Positions 1-15,618 of a stretch of DNA of 64,000 nt are shown here, in pieces. Numbering within the stretch: the stretch's first letter is position 1; the number at the start of each line of letters is the position of its first letter. The notes under the pieces were generated by a model. The model was not told where the DNA came from and did not search any database. It saw only the letters and a program-made list of their open reading frames with translations. The stretch comes from Brachyhypopomus gauderio (Eukaryota > Chordata > Actinopteri > Gymnotiformes > Hypopomidae). The position numbers and the translations under genes were made by a program. The stretch lies in NCBI RefSeq assembly GCF_052324685.1, contig NW_027506905.1, forward strand, positions 592,501 to 656,500, given 5' to 3'.

Positions 1-343
1 TTTAAGCCCCACCTCAGAGTGAAGGGCGGATACCCTTCTTTTATGCACTTTAAATTGAGTATTGGCTTCTTTTTGTAAAGAGCATCAAGACAGACAAAAA
101 AAACCAGCTTAGGATGCTGGTTAGAGAACCGCTGTTGCTCTGCCCAAGAAATCCCAGAGCACCCATTAAATCTTAATGATGGCCTTCTTCATTAACCTCA
201 TCCACCCACTGTTTTACAACATACAAAAGACAGGCTCTCTGGATTATTAGACTACTTAGACCATAATACTGTACCTTGTAAAATTGTGTTTAAAAGACAA
301 AATCTGCATGAATCTTGCGTTTGAATAACGCTGCGTGCTGTAC
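1..343 (-). other. start of gpc1 intron 3
   Basis: Intron sequence downstream of the exon 3 donor at 343. I see no further exon before the window edge, so exon 4 lies outside. Confidence 0.7.
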
Positions 344-741
344 CTGAGACACCTTCCTCACGACGTCCCCCGCCATGTTCAGGCCCTGCACGAAGGCGCG
401 AGCGGCGATGAACACGCGCACCAGCCTGTTCTTCAGCTCGCGCGGGGCGTCGCCGAACGGACGCAGCGTCTCCGTCTGCTTGGACGCGCATTCCAGGAAG
501 TCGTCGGAGACCAGAGACGCGGCGGCCGGTTCGGAGGCCTTGAGCAGACGCTCCAGCAGGCGCGTCCAGAACTCGTCGAGCACCTCGTCCAGGTTCAGCG
601 CCGCCCCGCGGTAGTAGCGCCGCAGGTCGGCGTAGAGGTCGCGGAAGACGCCCGCGTTTGGCCCGTACAAGGAGCCCAGGGCTTTGATGAACGCTTCTTC
701 CAGCCAACGCTCAGATCCGTTCAGGAGCTCCAGAAAGTACG
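344..741 (-). CDS. gpc1: gpc1 coding exon 3 (helical core)
   Basis: Acceptor TTGACAG|CG and donor TCTCAG|GTACAG give 398 bp, ending in phase 0. It encodes [17 protein letters not shown] through DVVRKVSQ, a cysteine-poor helical part of the core with one Cys (DFLECASKQ) and one NGS N-glycosylation site. In human GPC1 the corresponding exon also ends just before the Cys-rich exon. GC content is high against AT-rich flanks, as expected for this exon. Confidence 0.94.
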
Positions 742-2467
742 CTGTCAACAAGGATGAAGGAGTTAAAGCCTACACGCCTACAGTGTCTGTTCAAACGGAA
801 CCACAGAGGAACACCAGGTCCAGGGTCAATTTAATTTAGGTGGCTCTAAAATTCTATTCAATCAAAACCACCAGCCGTTCATTTAATTTGCTGCACATTC
901 CTGTGGAAAGTTTCAACATAAATTAAGTTAACGGCTGAACGGGCTGAATGGGCTGAATGCAGCTAATCTCGTCCCTAGAGGTATCAGACCATTTTAGGGA
1001 TCCATTCAGTGACCTTTGAAAAAGGATCCATCCCCCACGTCACGTGTGTGTCATCTCCACAAGAGCACCGTAGGAATGTTCTGACTGCCACTACTTTTAT
1101 GAATATTTCAAAGCGCGAGCTCTGACTGGCTCGGGATGGCAGTGTAGTTTTGAAAATGGCGTGATAAACATGCGCGTGTCTTGGGAGCGCATGAAAAGTG
1201 TTCTAGCTTTGTCCTGCAGCTCAGACGCCGTCCCTGGAGGAGACGCCAGCGCGCACTTCTGCAGCAAGCGCTGAATCACAGCGGCTGAGCTCCCTTTGAA
1301 AAGATAAAAGCCAGAACTTGCTTTCTGCCTCAGCAAGCCTGGTCTCCAGGAGCAGAGGAATCTGCCGTTTTGCTTTGGGACAGACATGTAAAGGCATCAG
1401 TCAGCAGCTGACGTCAATGGCTATTTGGGCCGAAACAGATTGAAAAAATGAAAATAAATGATATCCCGGGAACGATATCCTTATGTCCTTGGTCATCGGC
1501 AGGCCTGGGTGCGTTGGAGCGCAATGTTAGATTGGAGCGGTCTGTGAATGCTTAACAAAGCCATGTCTCACCAGAACACTGCCTCAGCAAATGTAGAACG
1601 CCCCCCACCGTGTGTCTTATTATTCAGAAAATGACTTTACGCAATGTGGAAGATACTTAGCGCAAAGGCTCCTGCTAGTTTTCTTATGGTTACTGCTGGA
1701 TGCAGTCTGTCATGGTTTATTGTGTTTTAATGAGAGACCGGTGTTGAAGGGGATGAAACCCCTTTGTGAGGCACCTCGTCCCACTGGGTGGTTTGGCAGA
1801 GAGAAACACCAGCACCTTCTCCCTTTAATCGTTCCTCTGTCACAAACCAGGAGAGAGAGAGCATCCCACCAGCCCTCCTACTTTCCATTAAGCCAGGTGT
1901 TCAAGATCTAGACAAGACAAGACATCTAGACTAGACAAGATCTTGTTGGACTGAGCTGGTCTGCCTCTATGCCCCCTGAGGCTGCATGGCCTCTCTGCTG
2001 CCCCCTGCTGTGTGACCCAGAGTGTGCGCGTGTACACTACTCACTGTCGAAGCTTCTGTACTGGGCGTTGAGGGAGGCCTGAATGGAGCGACCCGCCTCG
2101 CGCACCAGACCCTCAAACTCTCGGCGGCTCAGGTTGGACAGCGTCTCCTCCATGGCGCTGGTGCAGCAGGTGTACCCCTGCGGACACACACGCAGGTGCT
2201 CACCTGCCCGACGAGTGACAGGACGCACAAGTTACTCACCACTGTAGCTCTTTACAATTTACCTCGGCATATGCTACTGTGCATGTTCGGTAAAATAATA
2301 AAAGGCATCATAACACTTTATTAATCCTAAATGGAAATTAAGGTGTTCTAACAGAGTCCATGCAACACAAACATGGAGAAAATTAAATGTGCCATATTTT
2401 GTCAATTGTGATTTTTACACCCCAATCGAAATTTGTCCTCCGCTTTTAACCCATCTGTGCAGTCAGA

Positions 2468-2499
<32 letters not shown>

Positions 2500-5400
2500 G
2501 ATTACTAGGGGGCTGTGGATCACACGTGCCCAGAGCGGTGGGCAGCCCTAGCCCGGCGCCCGGGGAGCAGTTGGGGTTAGGTGCCTTGATCAAGGGCACC
2601 TCAGTCATGGCCTTAGGTCTGGGAATCGAACCCACGACCCTCCGGTCACAAGACCAGTTCCCTACCACCAGGCCATGACTGACCACAAGGTTCAGGTGGG
2701 AATACACAAACTGCAGCTACAGTTATTGTTCCAGCAGCTGCTACAGTTAGTGTTGAACAGTTAAAACATTTTAACAGAAGCAGGGCTTCCAATAAACTAC
2801 AAAATAGTACATAGGAGCACGACCAGTGTAGAATGAAACAATAGAACGTGCAGAATACTTAGGACACTTAAAGTACTGCGGTTATATAATAACTTCAGCT
2901 TATAATAATATCAGCGATCACCATAATGTGGTTAGTTGCAGAAAATCTGTGAGGTCCGCCCACGGCCACGCGTCCTCACTGGGTGTGAGGAATGACTAGG
3001 TCCTTCTATTCTGGTTCATGCAGTGCAGTGATAGCCAATTGCGAGCTTCTGTTAGGTCACAGAGGGTATACAGTCAGTTCAGGTGTCCTGTAGTGGTGTC
3101 ATACTGTGGTTCAAATGTCCTGCATTATAGCAGCACTGAATTAGCCTTCAACAAACCAGCAACGAAGTGATAAATACTTCACTTAAAGAGAATAACAGGT
3201 CCCAGTCATTACTGTAGATCAACACTGTTATACAACTGGTCCCATGGAGAACACCCTCCAGAATATTACACTAACAACACTAACATTGTTATGTATGTTC
3301 AGGCATGATTTGTAATAGCCCTACCTTCTTTGAAATAGAAGGTTTGGAATCATACATTATTCAATATATTCAAATTAAAACCCATCATTATGCAAGTTTA
3401 AGTAGGATTTCCCTATATTGAATAATGTATGATTTGGAGATTTCAAACACTGGTTTGTTTAACAACGGTCGCCTTTGGCTGGTTCATTAGGGATCTGGAC
3501 CCATACGATTGTAAAGCTGCTTTGTGACAACATGTGTTGTAAATGCGCTATATAAATAAATTTGACTTTGACTTTAAGGATACTTACTATAATATCAGTA
3601 TATCCCATTGGAAGATTTTGACTCTTTTAAAAATTCTATTCAAAGATGTCCTCAACTCACACCACCAAGCACCTGCAAGATAAGGTTGCTTTCTGCTCCA
3701 CGCTGACCTTGGTAGAGAGACATCTAATTGTACACAGAGACCCACAACAGTTCACAAAGGGGTTTCCAGCTCATTAAAATGTTCTTAACCAATATTGACT
3801 ACTCCCCATGTCCATTCCTCGGCCTGCTATAGAAATATTCTGGTCTGTCTTAAGATTGCACAGTGGCCTTGCAGCCTCCTGAAGCTTTCGTTATGTACCC
3901 AGAGGACTACACAGGCCCCAATTCAGGCCCTTACACAGGCCCCAATTCAGGCCCTTACACAGGTCCTTAAACGGGCCCCTACACAGGCCTCTTGGACTTA
4001 CTTTGCGTTCACTACTAACACTTTCTACCTGCAGAAATGTTTATTATCTTAATACAGTGACCAGCTACATGTGTCATGTAATATATCATGGGGGGTGGGG
4101 GAGGGGGGGGGGGGGGGGGGGGGTTGTGGGTTGCGGTACATTCATAACCCTCCTGACCTCAACACAAGATGTTTTCCCAGCTTGGGAATCTGAGCTGTCA
4201 GATCAATCATAAATATGCACATATGTATATTCATGCATATGCATAAACATGATTTACATACTGCTGCTCAAGGCTGGCCACATAAAATCTCAGCAGAGGA
4301 GCTAGCACGTACAGGGATCTGTCACTACAGGTATACTACAGTTACACTACAGGTACACTACAGGTACACTACCACTACAGGTACACTACCACTACAGGTA
4401 CTCTACAGGTACACTACCACTACAGTTACACTACAGGTACACTACCACTACAGGTACACTACAGGTCTTCTCTTTGTCTCTCCCTCTCTGCAACGCCCAC
4501 GCACACACACACACACACACGCACCGAGATACACACATTCTGCAGCAGGTTAGGGAGGTCTTGCGGGAGACTCTCTGGAGATGCTTGACATTTGGCGCAC
4601 GGGTTCCCCCGCCTAAAGCTCGACCTGTGGCAGGGCCAGCGGGGGGTTGACACTAGACCAACGCGCCGTGCATCTTTCATAGCCTCGGACAACATAGCGA
4701 AAATCCCCGCGTGTGCTGAGGTTTATTTATACAGTGAGGTAACACGAAGGGAGGGGAGAGAAACGCTTTACAACCAACCCAGGAGCTGAGCAGCTGGCCT
4801 GAATACTTCCCCTGCTAAGTGCTCAGAGATGCATTTAGAGGAACACTGCTTGGCTCCTTACACCCAAAGTGAATCCACTTAATTGCCGACGACCGTTTCA
4901 TCCTGGAAAAAAACGGGACTCCCTAAAATTTTAATGCGGGACATTTGAACTGCCCCCAACTCACTACAGCACTCAGTACAGGAGAACCGAAAAACACATC
5001 AGGTCAAACGCGCCTATAGAATATCCGCGTGGCAGCTGCAAGCGTCGTAGCACGAGGCCTTTGGCCCCGCCCCCCTCAGTCCCGGGGGTGACGCGAACGC
5101 GCTGGTGTGGCGCGCGTGAATCGCGAACACATTAGCGCGAGCACAGGCAGCCGTAAACCAATAAAGCGAGCCTATAAGCTCATATCCAACCGCCCGCTCC
5201 GGTAGCTAAACAGGCTACAATCTCATTATAACATCTCGTCCCACTCGGCGGAGCTTCCTCGTTTCAGTTCGCAGGCAACGCGGCGGTGTGGCCTGAATAT
5301 CAACACCGGGGGACGGGAGGAGCTGGCGGCCCGCTCCCTCCGCCTCTCTCGCACACGCACGGACACTCAACATGGACTGGAGCTTTGCACTAAAACTGAG

Positions 5401-7508
5401 AGACAGGCAGAGAGTAAGATAGAAATAGAGTGAAAGAAGAAAAAGACAGCAAAACAAATCATCAAGTTTCTGTCTTGCGTGGAATGTATGAGGTGTGGCA
5501 ATAATATGTGGGGTGAGAATATAAATCAGTCTGCTGTGGTCCATCTCATGTCAGACTGTCAGTCTTACCCCATTTATCAGGTCCCATGTGAGCACGTGTG
5601 AATGATGCAACTGCCAGGCCAGGCAGACTCACCAGATCACAGACTGATTAATAGGAAAAAATCACCTGTCTTCCACAAGGAAAAAGCCTTTAAGAGAGAC
5701 TATTTGTCACGAGTACAGACAGCCAAAGAGACGGAGCCGCTGACCTGCGTTCAGGAGGCAGCCGAGGCCCAGCGGGTATGACCACGACAGGGGAACAGAG
5801 ACATCAAGCGGAGTGGCCGGTGTGGAGGGGCAGTGAGAGTGGAGAGTGCTCTACCCACTACAGCTCCTTCCTCCGAGAGTGCTCTACTCACTCCTCTCTG
5901 AGAGTGCTCTCCTCACTACAGCTCCTTCCTCTGAGAGTGCTCTCCTCACTCCTCTCCGAGAGTGCTCTACTCACTATAGCTCCTTCCTCTGGCTGTCTGA
6001 AGATGGAGCACCTACAGACAGGAATCCAGGAACTAATGATCACAGGAATGAAGGAACGGCCACCTGAAATGAAACCGATTCTCCCCTCAAACGTATTATC
6101 CTGATGTATTGCTTACGACTGAGGGTGTGGTGGGTTTTATTGCTTAAATTATAAAGAAAAAAGGCAAGGATGGTATGAACATTTTCCTCGCCTGGCTTCT
6201 GATACACCCATAAAAATGTCCAAATATCCTGTTATAAGATGAGCTTGTAGCAATTAAGGTTATACAAAGTAGAAAAATAGTGGAGCTCCTTCAAAGAGTG
6301 CATACATTCCTCGGTAGTGTTGATAAGATGTGTTTAAAGACAACTATCTGGCATGACTTCTGACAACATATCTGGGCACATTTCAGACAAAAACATGCAA
6401 ACGGCAACAGGAAGTTCTCGCTAGGGATGCTCTTCAAAGTTCTCCTTCAAAGCCTCTGACATTCCAGTGTGAATCCTCCTTCATTTTCCTCTTTTCAAAC
6501 CTTCCCTCTTCTCCCGGGAGAGGATTTGGGCGAGTTCTGCCGAGGTGAGGGAGTGGGGAGTTGCCCCGGGCTTCGTTTTTGGTCGCCGCTCGAGCGAGCA
6601 GGTGTACAACACTCTGAAGGTGAGCCCAGCTGGAGTCATAAATCCCTGAGCTAACCACGAGAAACGGTCATCTCCTCTGTCTCCTGGTCCCCTTGCTCCT
6701 CTGAGATACAGATCGTGTTGACTTTATCCTTGCCTTTACCTCAGTGTATTGTCTAAAAATAGCAATGGAGTTTCTTTGGAGTTTGGTTAAGAAAGAGGTC
6801 TGTGGCATTCCCTGGAAGTTGTATAGCTTCATTCAGTTCACTTCATTATCATTTCATTACTCATTTAAGAGTCAGTTCAACAAAAGAGTGAATGTAGAAA
6901 AAATAGCTACAAATGAACTGTGTGAGCTGGAGACTCTCAGGATGTCCCATTGATTAATGTGGCCTGCTGCCACCTCTGAAGCTCCTCCCTAAAAGACTCC
7001 TTGCTTCTCAGAATAGGGTCACTGTGCCATTATGTGAAAAGACTGGTCTCAATTAAGAGTATGAAGTCCAAGGTAATGAATTCATTCAGTATCACTATAA
7101 TCCCCATCTGACTGCCATCAACCCACAGCATGTGGGGAGCTCTCACCCAGGATAACATGGGAAACAAGGTTAGTGCAGGAAAGACATAGAGAGACTTGGA
7201 ATGACGGAATTAGAAAGGGGAAAAAGAGGGACAGCAGACATTGCTATCCTTTCTTTCTGTCTTACTTTTATTACTTAAGTCCCAGTAAGGAGCAAAATTA
7301 ATATTTATAACTGTTCACCTTCATAGCAATTACCAGATGGAAGAAAGGAAAGTTACCAGAGGAATTATTTCTCTAACCTATTAACCAATAGCACACGACT
7401 AATGGACTGAGTCCCCCTCCTTTCTCATAGTGACTTTTCTTTCAACTAATCTGTTACCTCAGCAACATTCTTTCTCTATCACTCTGTCTTTCTGTCTATG
7501 TATGTGTG

Positions 7509-7588
<80 letters not shown>

Positions 7589-9149
7589 CTCCCCCATGCC
7601 CACATCAGCACCACGCACCACTGTTTCAGCCTCCAGGACCTGATGTATCCGATGTTTTGCTATCTCATGCTCTAAACCCTGACCTCTGACCCAACATTTC
7701 TCTGATGTCTTCGTAAAGGCAATTGGTAGCTGTTTGCTTCGTATGCCTCATAGATGACATCAGAGTGAGACGGCGTACCCTATAAATCATCGCCAAAGGA
7801 CCTTCTAAATGATTTCTGGGGCTGTTCTCTAAAGCTAGCCCCTTGCATCTTGAAATTATCGAGTTAGCCTCGTGATTTTACGTATATACCACACACACTA
7901 TGTCATAAATGTGATTGCGTGCTTGTGTTTTGCTCTGCGAGTGTGCACGCACTTGTGTGTGTGCCTGAGGTTTGGCTTAAGTTAAAATAGCCCAGGCTTG
8001 TGTGCTATTTAGCATGCACATGACCTGCTACCATATGCATTTATTCAGCTTTATAGCCATGGGGAAATAGAGAGGGAGCCAGGGAATGGGAAATATCAAG
8101 GTTCTAACAGGGATAACTAATGACTAACTCTGATCCTGTAATGAAGGCAGTAACACTCGCTCTGTGCACCAGAGTTTTTTGTTTCCAAAGAGAATGACCC
8201 TAATCCTGTGCCTGCCTTTACACACATGGATGTATAAGAGGAACAATGTAAAATAAATGAAGTTGTTTCTTATGACAATTAGGTTGACTTTTATGTCAAT
8301 ATACATGACAGACACTGGAACCATATCAGAACGAGGTTCATGCTAGCCTTCACCTTCCTGGCTTGCCCATGTTGTGGAATTTGAGGAGGTTCAGTTAGCA
8401 AGTGAGTGGAATGAAAATTACAGACGGAAGAAAATGTATATAAAAATAATAATGAAAATTGTTTTTAAAATGACAAATGAACCTAAAAGGTCATTATTAA
8501 CCACCTGCTTACAGTAATATACCGCTTAATATGTACTAGTCAGGAGCTTATTGTTGAAGTTTGTAAACAATATGACGATCATAAACTCTATTCTTTCTTT
8601 AATTGGGCACAGTCCCACTGCAGCAGCAGGCAAATTAAAGTAATTTAACAAGATAATTTTTTATTTAAACATTTATGGCCGCATTCTCTTAGTCACACAC
8701 TGCCTACCACATTTTTGATCATTTTTACATAAGAATGCTAATTTTTTTTAACAAGTCCAATTATGACAAAATAAAGGGAGATGCTGTCGGGCTAAATATC
8801 AGAATAAAGACAGCTGCTTTGGCCTTGATATTCTGACAGAAATAGTTAAAAGGTACCAAAGAAAAGTAGCTGACATTCCCCATTACAGAATTGTTGAAGT
8901 AATTCGAATGTCTGATCTTGTTGCCTTAGTAGTAAGAAGTGCTTGGACCCCAATAATTGCTGTGTTTATGTTTAGATCTGGTCCTGCGTCCAAACTGTCA
9001 AATGAATGAGTTCAAATATCAATGTTTTGCATCGTTGCTAATGGCAAACTATGCCCAGGAAAGCAAACCAGCACTTTGATTTGAATGTTTCTAGGTTTCC
9101 ACAGGACTAAAAATATACCACTAGTTAGACTCAGCACTGTGTGTGTGTT

Positions 9150-9204
<55 letters not shown>

Positions 9205-12200
9205 GGGGAGGGGGGGTCTGTGTGAGAGCATGTGTGGTTTAGCTGCAGAAAACACACCAGACCACAAGGGCTCCTGAATAGTTACTTTGAAGCTTCTTTG
9301 AGACCCAGAGTCATATTTTTAGCTGGCACTTTAGCTACCAATGCCTGTTAAATATTCTGCCTTAGTGGTACATACAGATGTTGCTATGGAAGAAGCTGAG
9401 GGGTGTGTGTGTTGGGGGTGTGTGTGTTTGTTGGGTGTGTGTGTGTTGGGGGTGTGGGTGTGTTGGGGGTGTGTGTGTGTTGGGGTGTGTGTGTTGAGTG
9501 TGTGTGTGTTGGGGGTGTGTGTGTTGGGGGCGTCCATGGCCCCGAGAAGCCCACTGATAATGAGAGAGAGCCGAATCTTGGCAACTGCGAGGTGAAACCT
9601 CAAGCCTCACAATCACAGGACCCAGAGATCCAAACGGAGAGGTGCAGAGAGACGGGATACGCTCACTCTGGTTTAAAACTGCAGAGAAGGGCGACTGCCT
9701 GTCAGTGCCTCTGTGATGCACTGACCACTTCATCAATCACATCAGAGGTGTTAATGGTCAGGTGAATACCTGTCATCTTCTGCTCATGTTTGTTCTAAAA
9801 GAACCCAGAGAGTGTGAAGGACATTGGAGAGACTGTGACGCCAGCCGCACATTCAGCAAACACAGTGGTAGAAAAATGCAGTAATGCTGCAGTGAAATCC
9901 ATATAATGATCACAGCACTGATCCTCTTAAGCCAAAATAAACAGAGACCCAAATCAAATACAGCTCCCTTCTGATTGGTACTTTTGCCATGCGTGATTGT
10001 TAATGAATAAAGGAAAGCTTTGAGAAACATCTAACCTGCCACACAAACCTTTCAGAAGACAAACACTCCTCATATTATACGCATGCATTCTTCAGTAACA
10101 CAGCGCACACACACACACACAATTTATTAAACCCTGTTCAAATTGCTATGCTCGGTGCTCCTTAAATCTGGATTACAAGACCTTGGATTAAGCTCGGGGT
10201 ATTTGTGGCTGTAAGACTCGCTAATCTCTCAGCTGTCATGCATTGTGTTAGCCTGGCTCCAACGGTCCACGGCAGTGGACCTGGACGTACGGTGTCCTGA
10301 CCAGTGGATGTACAGTGGTGGGGTTTTAGAAAAGGGACTTCATCCTAAATCTGGACAACAGTGATAATTAATCCATATTTTAGCAGAAAATCTGTGGTGT
10401 CCTCGTTACCAAGCAAATCAGACTACTACAGAGCAATACATCTGAAAGGTTGAAACATGACATTTCAAATAATTCACAAGTTGTTAAATGCGTGTCAGAT
10501 TTGTACCCCGTGGCTTCATATACTCTATTCCTGTGAAGATGAAAGGTGTGAGGTTGGGTTTTCACGAAAGTGCACAGCAAGAGTTAGAGGAGCTCTGCTC
10601 TGACGTGGGTGTTGTGAATGATAGTAGCTATGTGTGTATGTGATGCGTGTGTCTGATCGGCTAGCACCTAAAATAAGAAAGCAAAGCCCGTCACTGCATG
10701 TCAACCGTCGGATGTCAGAGGTTCTCCAGAGCGACACCGTGGGCCACCTGTAATCAGTCCATTGCAGCTCATACTCTAAGTCAGCCCAACACAGAATCTT
10801 ACTCTCCGTAAATGACAACTCCTTCCAGATCTCCCCCGAGCCTCCACGAGGGTCCAATCTGTCAGATTTCAAGGCAGTTCTGCTCAGCACGATTAAGACT
10901 TCACACTTAAAGTAACAACCCTCAGTGACCTTCTTTGACCTCCTGTACGGGACTGCAGGACTAGAAGCAGACAGATTAGCTAACGACCCACTCATTATCC
11001 CATCCAGAAGGAACGAAAACATACCTACTGTTTCTCCAGAAGCTGTGACCGTTCAGCCAATAACTGAACTGGAAGCTCACACCTCTGATCCTAACAAGCA
11101 GTTATGACAGATCTCGTGTATGCTCAGGAAAGTATTTGAAAGTCAAGACAGAAAGGATGTTCGTGACCGCAATGTACTTCAGTAACACAAAGGATATGAC
11201 AAAAACTAGAATTTCCATATTCTAATCTACCCTAAAGGGGAAATAGTAGTTTAGCAAAGTGAGCTCCCTGTACTCAAGGTTTGACTCTGAGAAGAGTAGA
11301 GAACTTAATGACTGAAAAGTATGTAAGTTTGTGAATCACTTAATAGATCATTTAACAGCTACTTATTGGCTTTAATCACCCACACTTAATCACTAAACAC
11401 TATGTGTTGGACCTGAACTACCACCTAAGAAGGGTTAGCATTACTTTGCCCCCTGTCAATCACTGTGACACTAGCCGATCGTGGCTGGTGTTTGCTGATG
11501 AGGGCAGTCTATCGCAGTACAGGCCGCGGTTTGTAAAGACGTTTGGTGTAATGCGTCTTGGAGGAAGCACGTGCTTCACCACACCGTACAGGGTCAGTCA
11601 GTGTCTCTTGATGGGGGAGGATAGCATAAATGCCTAACTTGGAAGACAATGGATTGAATATAGTAAAATGTAAAAAACAGAAATATAGAATAAAATGATA
11701 GACCTTACAAATGTAATTCGGAGGCATACGGGTTTGACCAAAAGCCAAATTCCCACCATAATCTCTGTGGATCTGTGTCGGGGCTGAGGACACACTATAC
11801 ACGTTCACTACACACATTCTGCTAGTCCTTTCCCCACCGATTCGAGAGCGTGGCGCAGGTTAATGAGGGGTTGCTTAGGTGCAGATAATCCACTCATTCC
11901 TGAGCCCCTTTAGTGACTAAGAGAGCGGGAGAAAGATGATCTCCCACCGAGAGCTCCGCTCGCCTGATCTCAGTATGACGGCTCATCAGTTCAGAGCGAA
12001 CCACATGCAGCCACACCACGGGTTCCGACCGGCACCGGCGTCACGTCTCAGTCCCGGACGACATCCGTGCACAAAGCTCTATTGTACACACAACTCATTT
12101 GTGCAGAGAGCTCAGCTGTACTCTCCTTCTGCCTCAGCCCCGACCTTAACAAGCGCACAAAGGGTCTGATACGTCAGTGTTGGGTGAGGTGTGTGGAAAC

Positions 12201-12420
12201 GGTACACAGAGGAGCAAGATCCACGCTGCTGAGTTCAAGACTGCACGTTTGCATGAACGTGAATTTGCAGTGGAATATCGTGAACAACCAAGGTCAGGTG
12301 CAACAGGGTTTATGCTTTTCCAGGCAGCAATATGTATGACTTCATGTTGGGTATCTGTACGGTAGATTTATCCATTGTTGAGTTGAAAATTTCTCAGACA
12401 CAGAGCTAGCACAGGGGGCG

Positions 12421-12476
<56 letters not shown>

Positions 12477-15451
12477 AAAGAACCAGACTTCTGGTAGTCC
12501 ACAGCCTTGCTTAAACCAAACGACATTAAAGATGTGTCATTATTATAAAGACAAAAGTATTTCCAAGTCATTAAAAAGGTGCAGGTCAAATACACGAGAT
12601 AACTAGAAAACACTCTGCAAACCAATCCACACAGCAATAACGTGAAACATCTTGCAAAAAAAATGGAGACGCGAGCGACTCTCCGACCCCTCAAGGTACA
12701 GAAATGTCGCCACATCCTGACAACACTAATAATCACTCCTCCATCTTCATCATTCACTCTCATTGCCTTGGCCAGCGTCTCGCGGTGAAGCAGGAGAACT
12801 AGCTGGCGGAAAAAGCGCAATTAATATTGACAGAGCAAAGTGGCTGGAGGAACGCCAGGCGCTGCTGTGAATTATTCACAGAATTTCAGTTAGCCAGCGC
12901 ACAGCGCGCCGTGATGAACACTTGTCGTGAGCTGTAGCGGACTGATTACAAATGTAGCAACAATTACCGTTGTAATGTAAGCAGGTGAAACGCACGATCA
13001 TTTTTAACGGTAGTGTTATACTCAGTGCGAGTGTGGAGGAGAATTAATGCAGGTGTATCTTTATGTTTATGGGCTGCTTATTTCTGTGTGTGTGTGTGTG
13101 TTGTGTGGGTGGGAATCTGAATCTGAGAAGGATTGATTGGAGATGATGCTGTGTAGGCCTGGCCAGTGTGCATGGGGCACTAAAAAGTCGCAGCATGCAT
13201 GAAAAAAGAGGTGAGAGATACAGAGGATCTTCTAAGACCCAGTCCAGAGAGACTCCAGCAGGATCTTCTAGGATCACTAGAACCCAGTCCAGAGAGACTC
13301 CAGCAGTCAGCCTGGGTTCAACTGCCAGTAGATTTTAATGGCTTACAGGTGGAAGTGTCATGGGAAATGTTCACTGAATGTTGTTCAAAGCTGCATTTCT
13401 GCTCTGCAGTTAAAGGAATAAGCAACACAATTTAAAGCAGTCTGCTTTGCACATGTTATTAATTAAGACTTTAATTATACCATGCTTTGGCTGAAAATTA
13501 ATACACTGACAATTGAAGATGTGAGACAGTAATTAAAATGTATTTTATAAATGTTTCTTAGATGTTTGTGTGCTACTAACCAAATATTTGTTAAGTAAGT
13601 TGAGGTTCTTTGACAGTGCAGCATGTGGCTGGGAAAGTCTGACATAAACAGATGAGTATAGGAGTGTGTGGCTGGTTGGGTGTGTCTTCTAAAGTTCACA
13701 CAACTATATGGGTGTGGACTTTATACATAGCACAGAGCAGAGCGCATGTTGGCATGACTTACACAGGGCTAGGAGAAATTGGTAGAGCTCACGAAGCAAG
13801 TGTGAACATCTCTTACTCTCACCGAATTCACAAATACACACACGCTTGTGTTCATGTGCAGACCCACATCAAACACAGGAAGAATGTCTAACCTTTACAC
13901 ACCTTAACACACAAGCACACACACACCTACACACATCAATGCACATACATACATCCACCACTTCATATAGTCTGCAATGTGATCTTGTCTTTGTTTAGTG
14001 TCACTGCAGGGCTTAAATTGTCACCGAGTCTCATACTGAACAATATAAGGGCTTCTGCACTTAACGATGGACGACACCTTAGTCGGTCTCGTAATTTCAT
14101 ACGTGGCGGCTCAACTCCAGTTTCCCTCTGACCTTTAAACAATGTTCATCACCTCCTTCTCCTTAAACACCTTTAAGGCAAAGAGAGCTGTAAAGCCAAA
14201 CTCGGTTTCTTGGACCATTTTCCGTTCGGTCTGTCCCAGAACACAACGCTAGGATTCCACTGGCAACAAAATAGTGCCAGCGCTGACATTTAAGAATGCA
14301 GCACCTGCTCCCACCGTCCTGTTCTAACCAACTCACACAGGCAGCCCGCTTCTATTTTGTGTGCTAAGTGGCACTGTGGGCCAAATCTGGAAGTCATCTC
14401 TCAGCAGTATCCTGGTACCTGAACTACCCCTGCAGCTCATGTTTGAGTCCTGACTCCCAACACACCTCAACTCACCCTGGCTGGGTTCCCTGAAAGCATC
14501 GTAACACAAAGATCACAGTTAAATGTTAGAGTGAGTATCAGATGAACATTTTCTCATTCAAGGTGATCTTAACACGTTTAGTGCTTTTAGGAAATGGAGC
14601 TCACCAAATTACAAAGTTTTTTATGAGGGCTTAAAAAATAAGTGTGCCAGAACAGGAAAACACAGGGGAACCCCAGAACCAGTATTTAGAAATCCTGTCC
14701 TAGACCTCAGCTGTAGACTTTAGCTATAGATTTCAGCTTTAGTCCTCAGCTCTAGCACAGGACTGTGTAGCTCACGTGTGGGTGATTATGTATCACTGTA
14801 GCTCGATCCATGGGTGATTTTGTAGACCACAGCTTTAGACCATGGACGTTACATCTTTCACATAGCACATCCCAACCCCTGTGGAAGTTTTCTGCCTTGT
14901 TTTCTTAGTACTGAATAACAATAATTTATATTCCCTGTCTGCTCTTCAATAAGTATATGCCTAATGTGGTGCATATGATAATATCATCCACTATGAATCT
15001 ATAGCAGCAGGGGCTGCCACAGTACAACAGCCAATCACACAAGCTTATAAACTGTAATTTGCATAAAGCACACAGCAGGCATGGGGGGGGGGGGGGGGGG
15101 TACACTTCTGTTTTCCTGCACTTCTGTGTTTCCCCTGCAGATGCTTATGCCTTGTTTAGTGAATGAATAAAACATGAGGATGGCCTTGCATGATTTAGGC
15201 ACGGGCGTGCCGGGTGCTGTCATTAAGCGTGAAGCTCTCCTCTTTGAGCGTGCTGTCATTGAAACGACACGCAGTCACCTTGAAAACCTCCATCCGGCCA
15301 ATAGGCTCCCTGCCACTTCCTCAATCCCCCCCCCACCCCACCCCACCCACCCCCACGGCTCTGGGAATGCCAAGACAGATGACTATACAACAATTACGAC
15401 TGGGGAGACAAGGTGGTGAGAGTTATTGAGCCTACTAGTGTGTATGTGTGA

Positions 15452-15526
<75 letters not shown>

Positions 15527-15561
15527 GGTGGGTGGGTGTGTGTGTGTGTATGTGTGTGTGT

Positions 15562-15618
<57 letters not shown>

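Noticed and set aside
252-757. Several other frames over 250-760 on both strands
   Set aside because: Shadows of gpc1 exon 3.
10525-11022. 165-codon minus-strand frame
   Set aside because: No recognisable domain and lies in gpc1 intron 1; a length like this can arise by chance in 64 kb.
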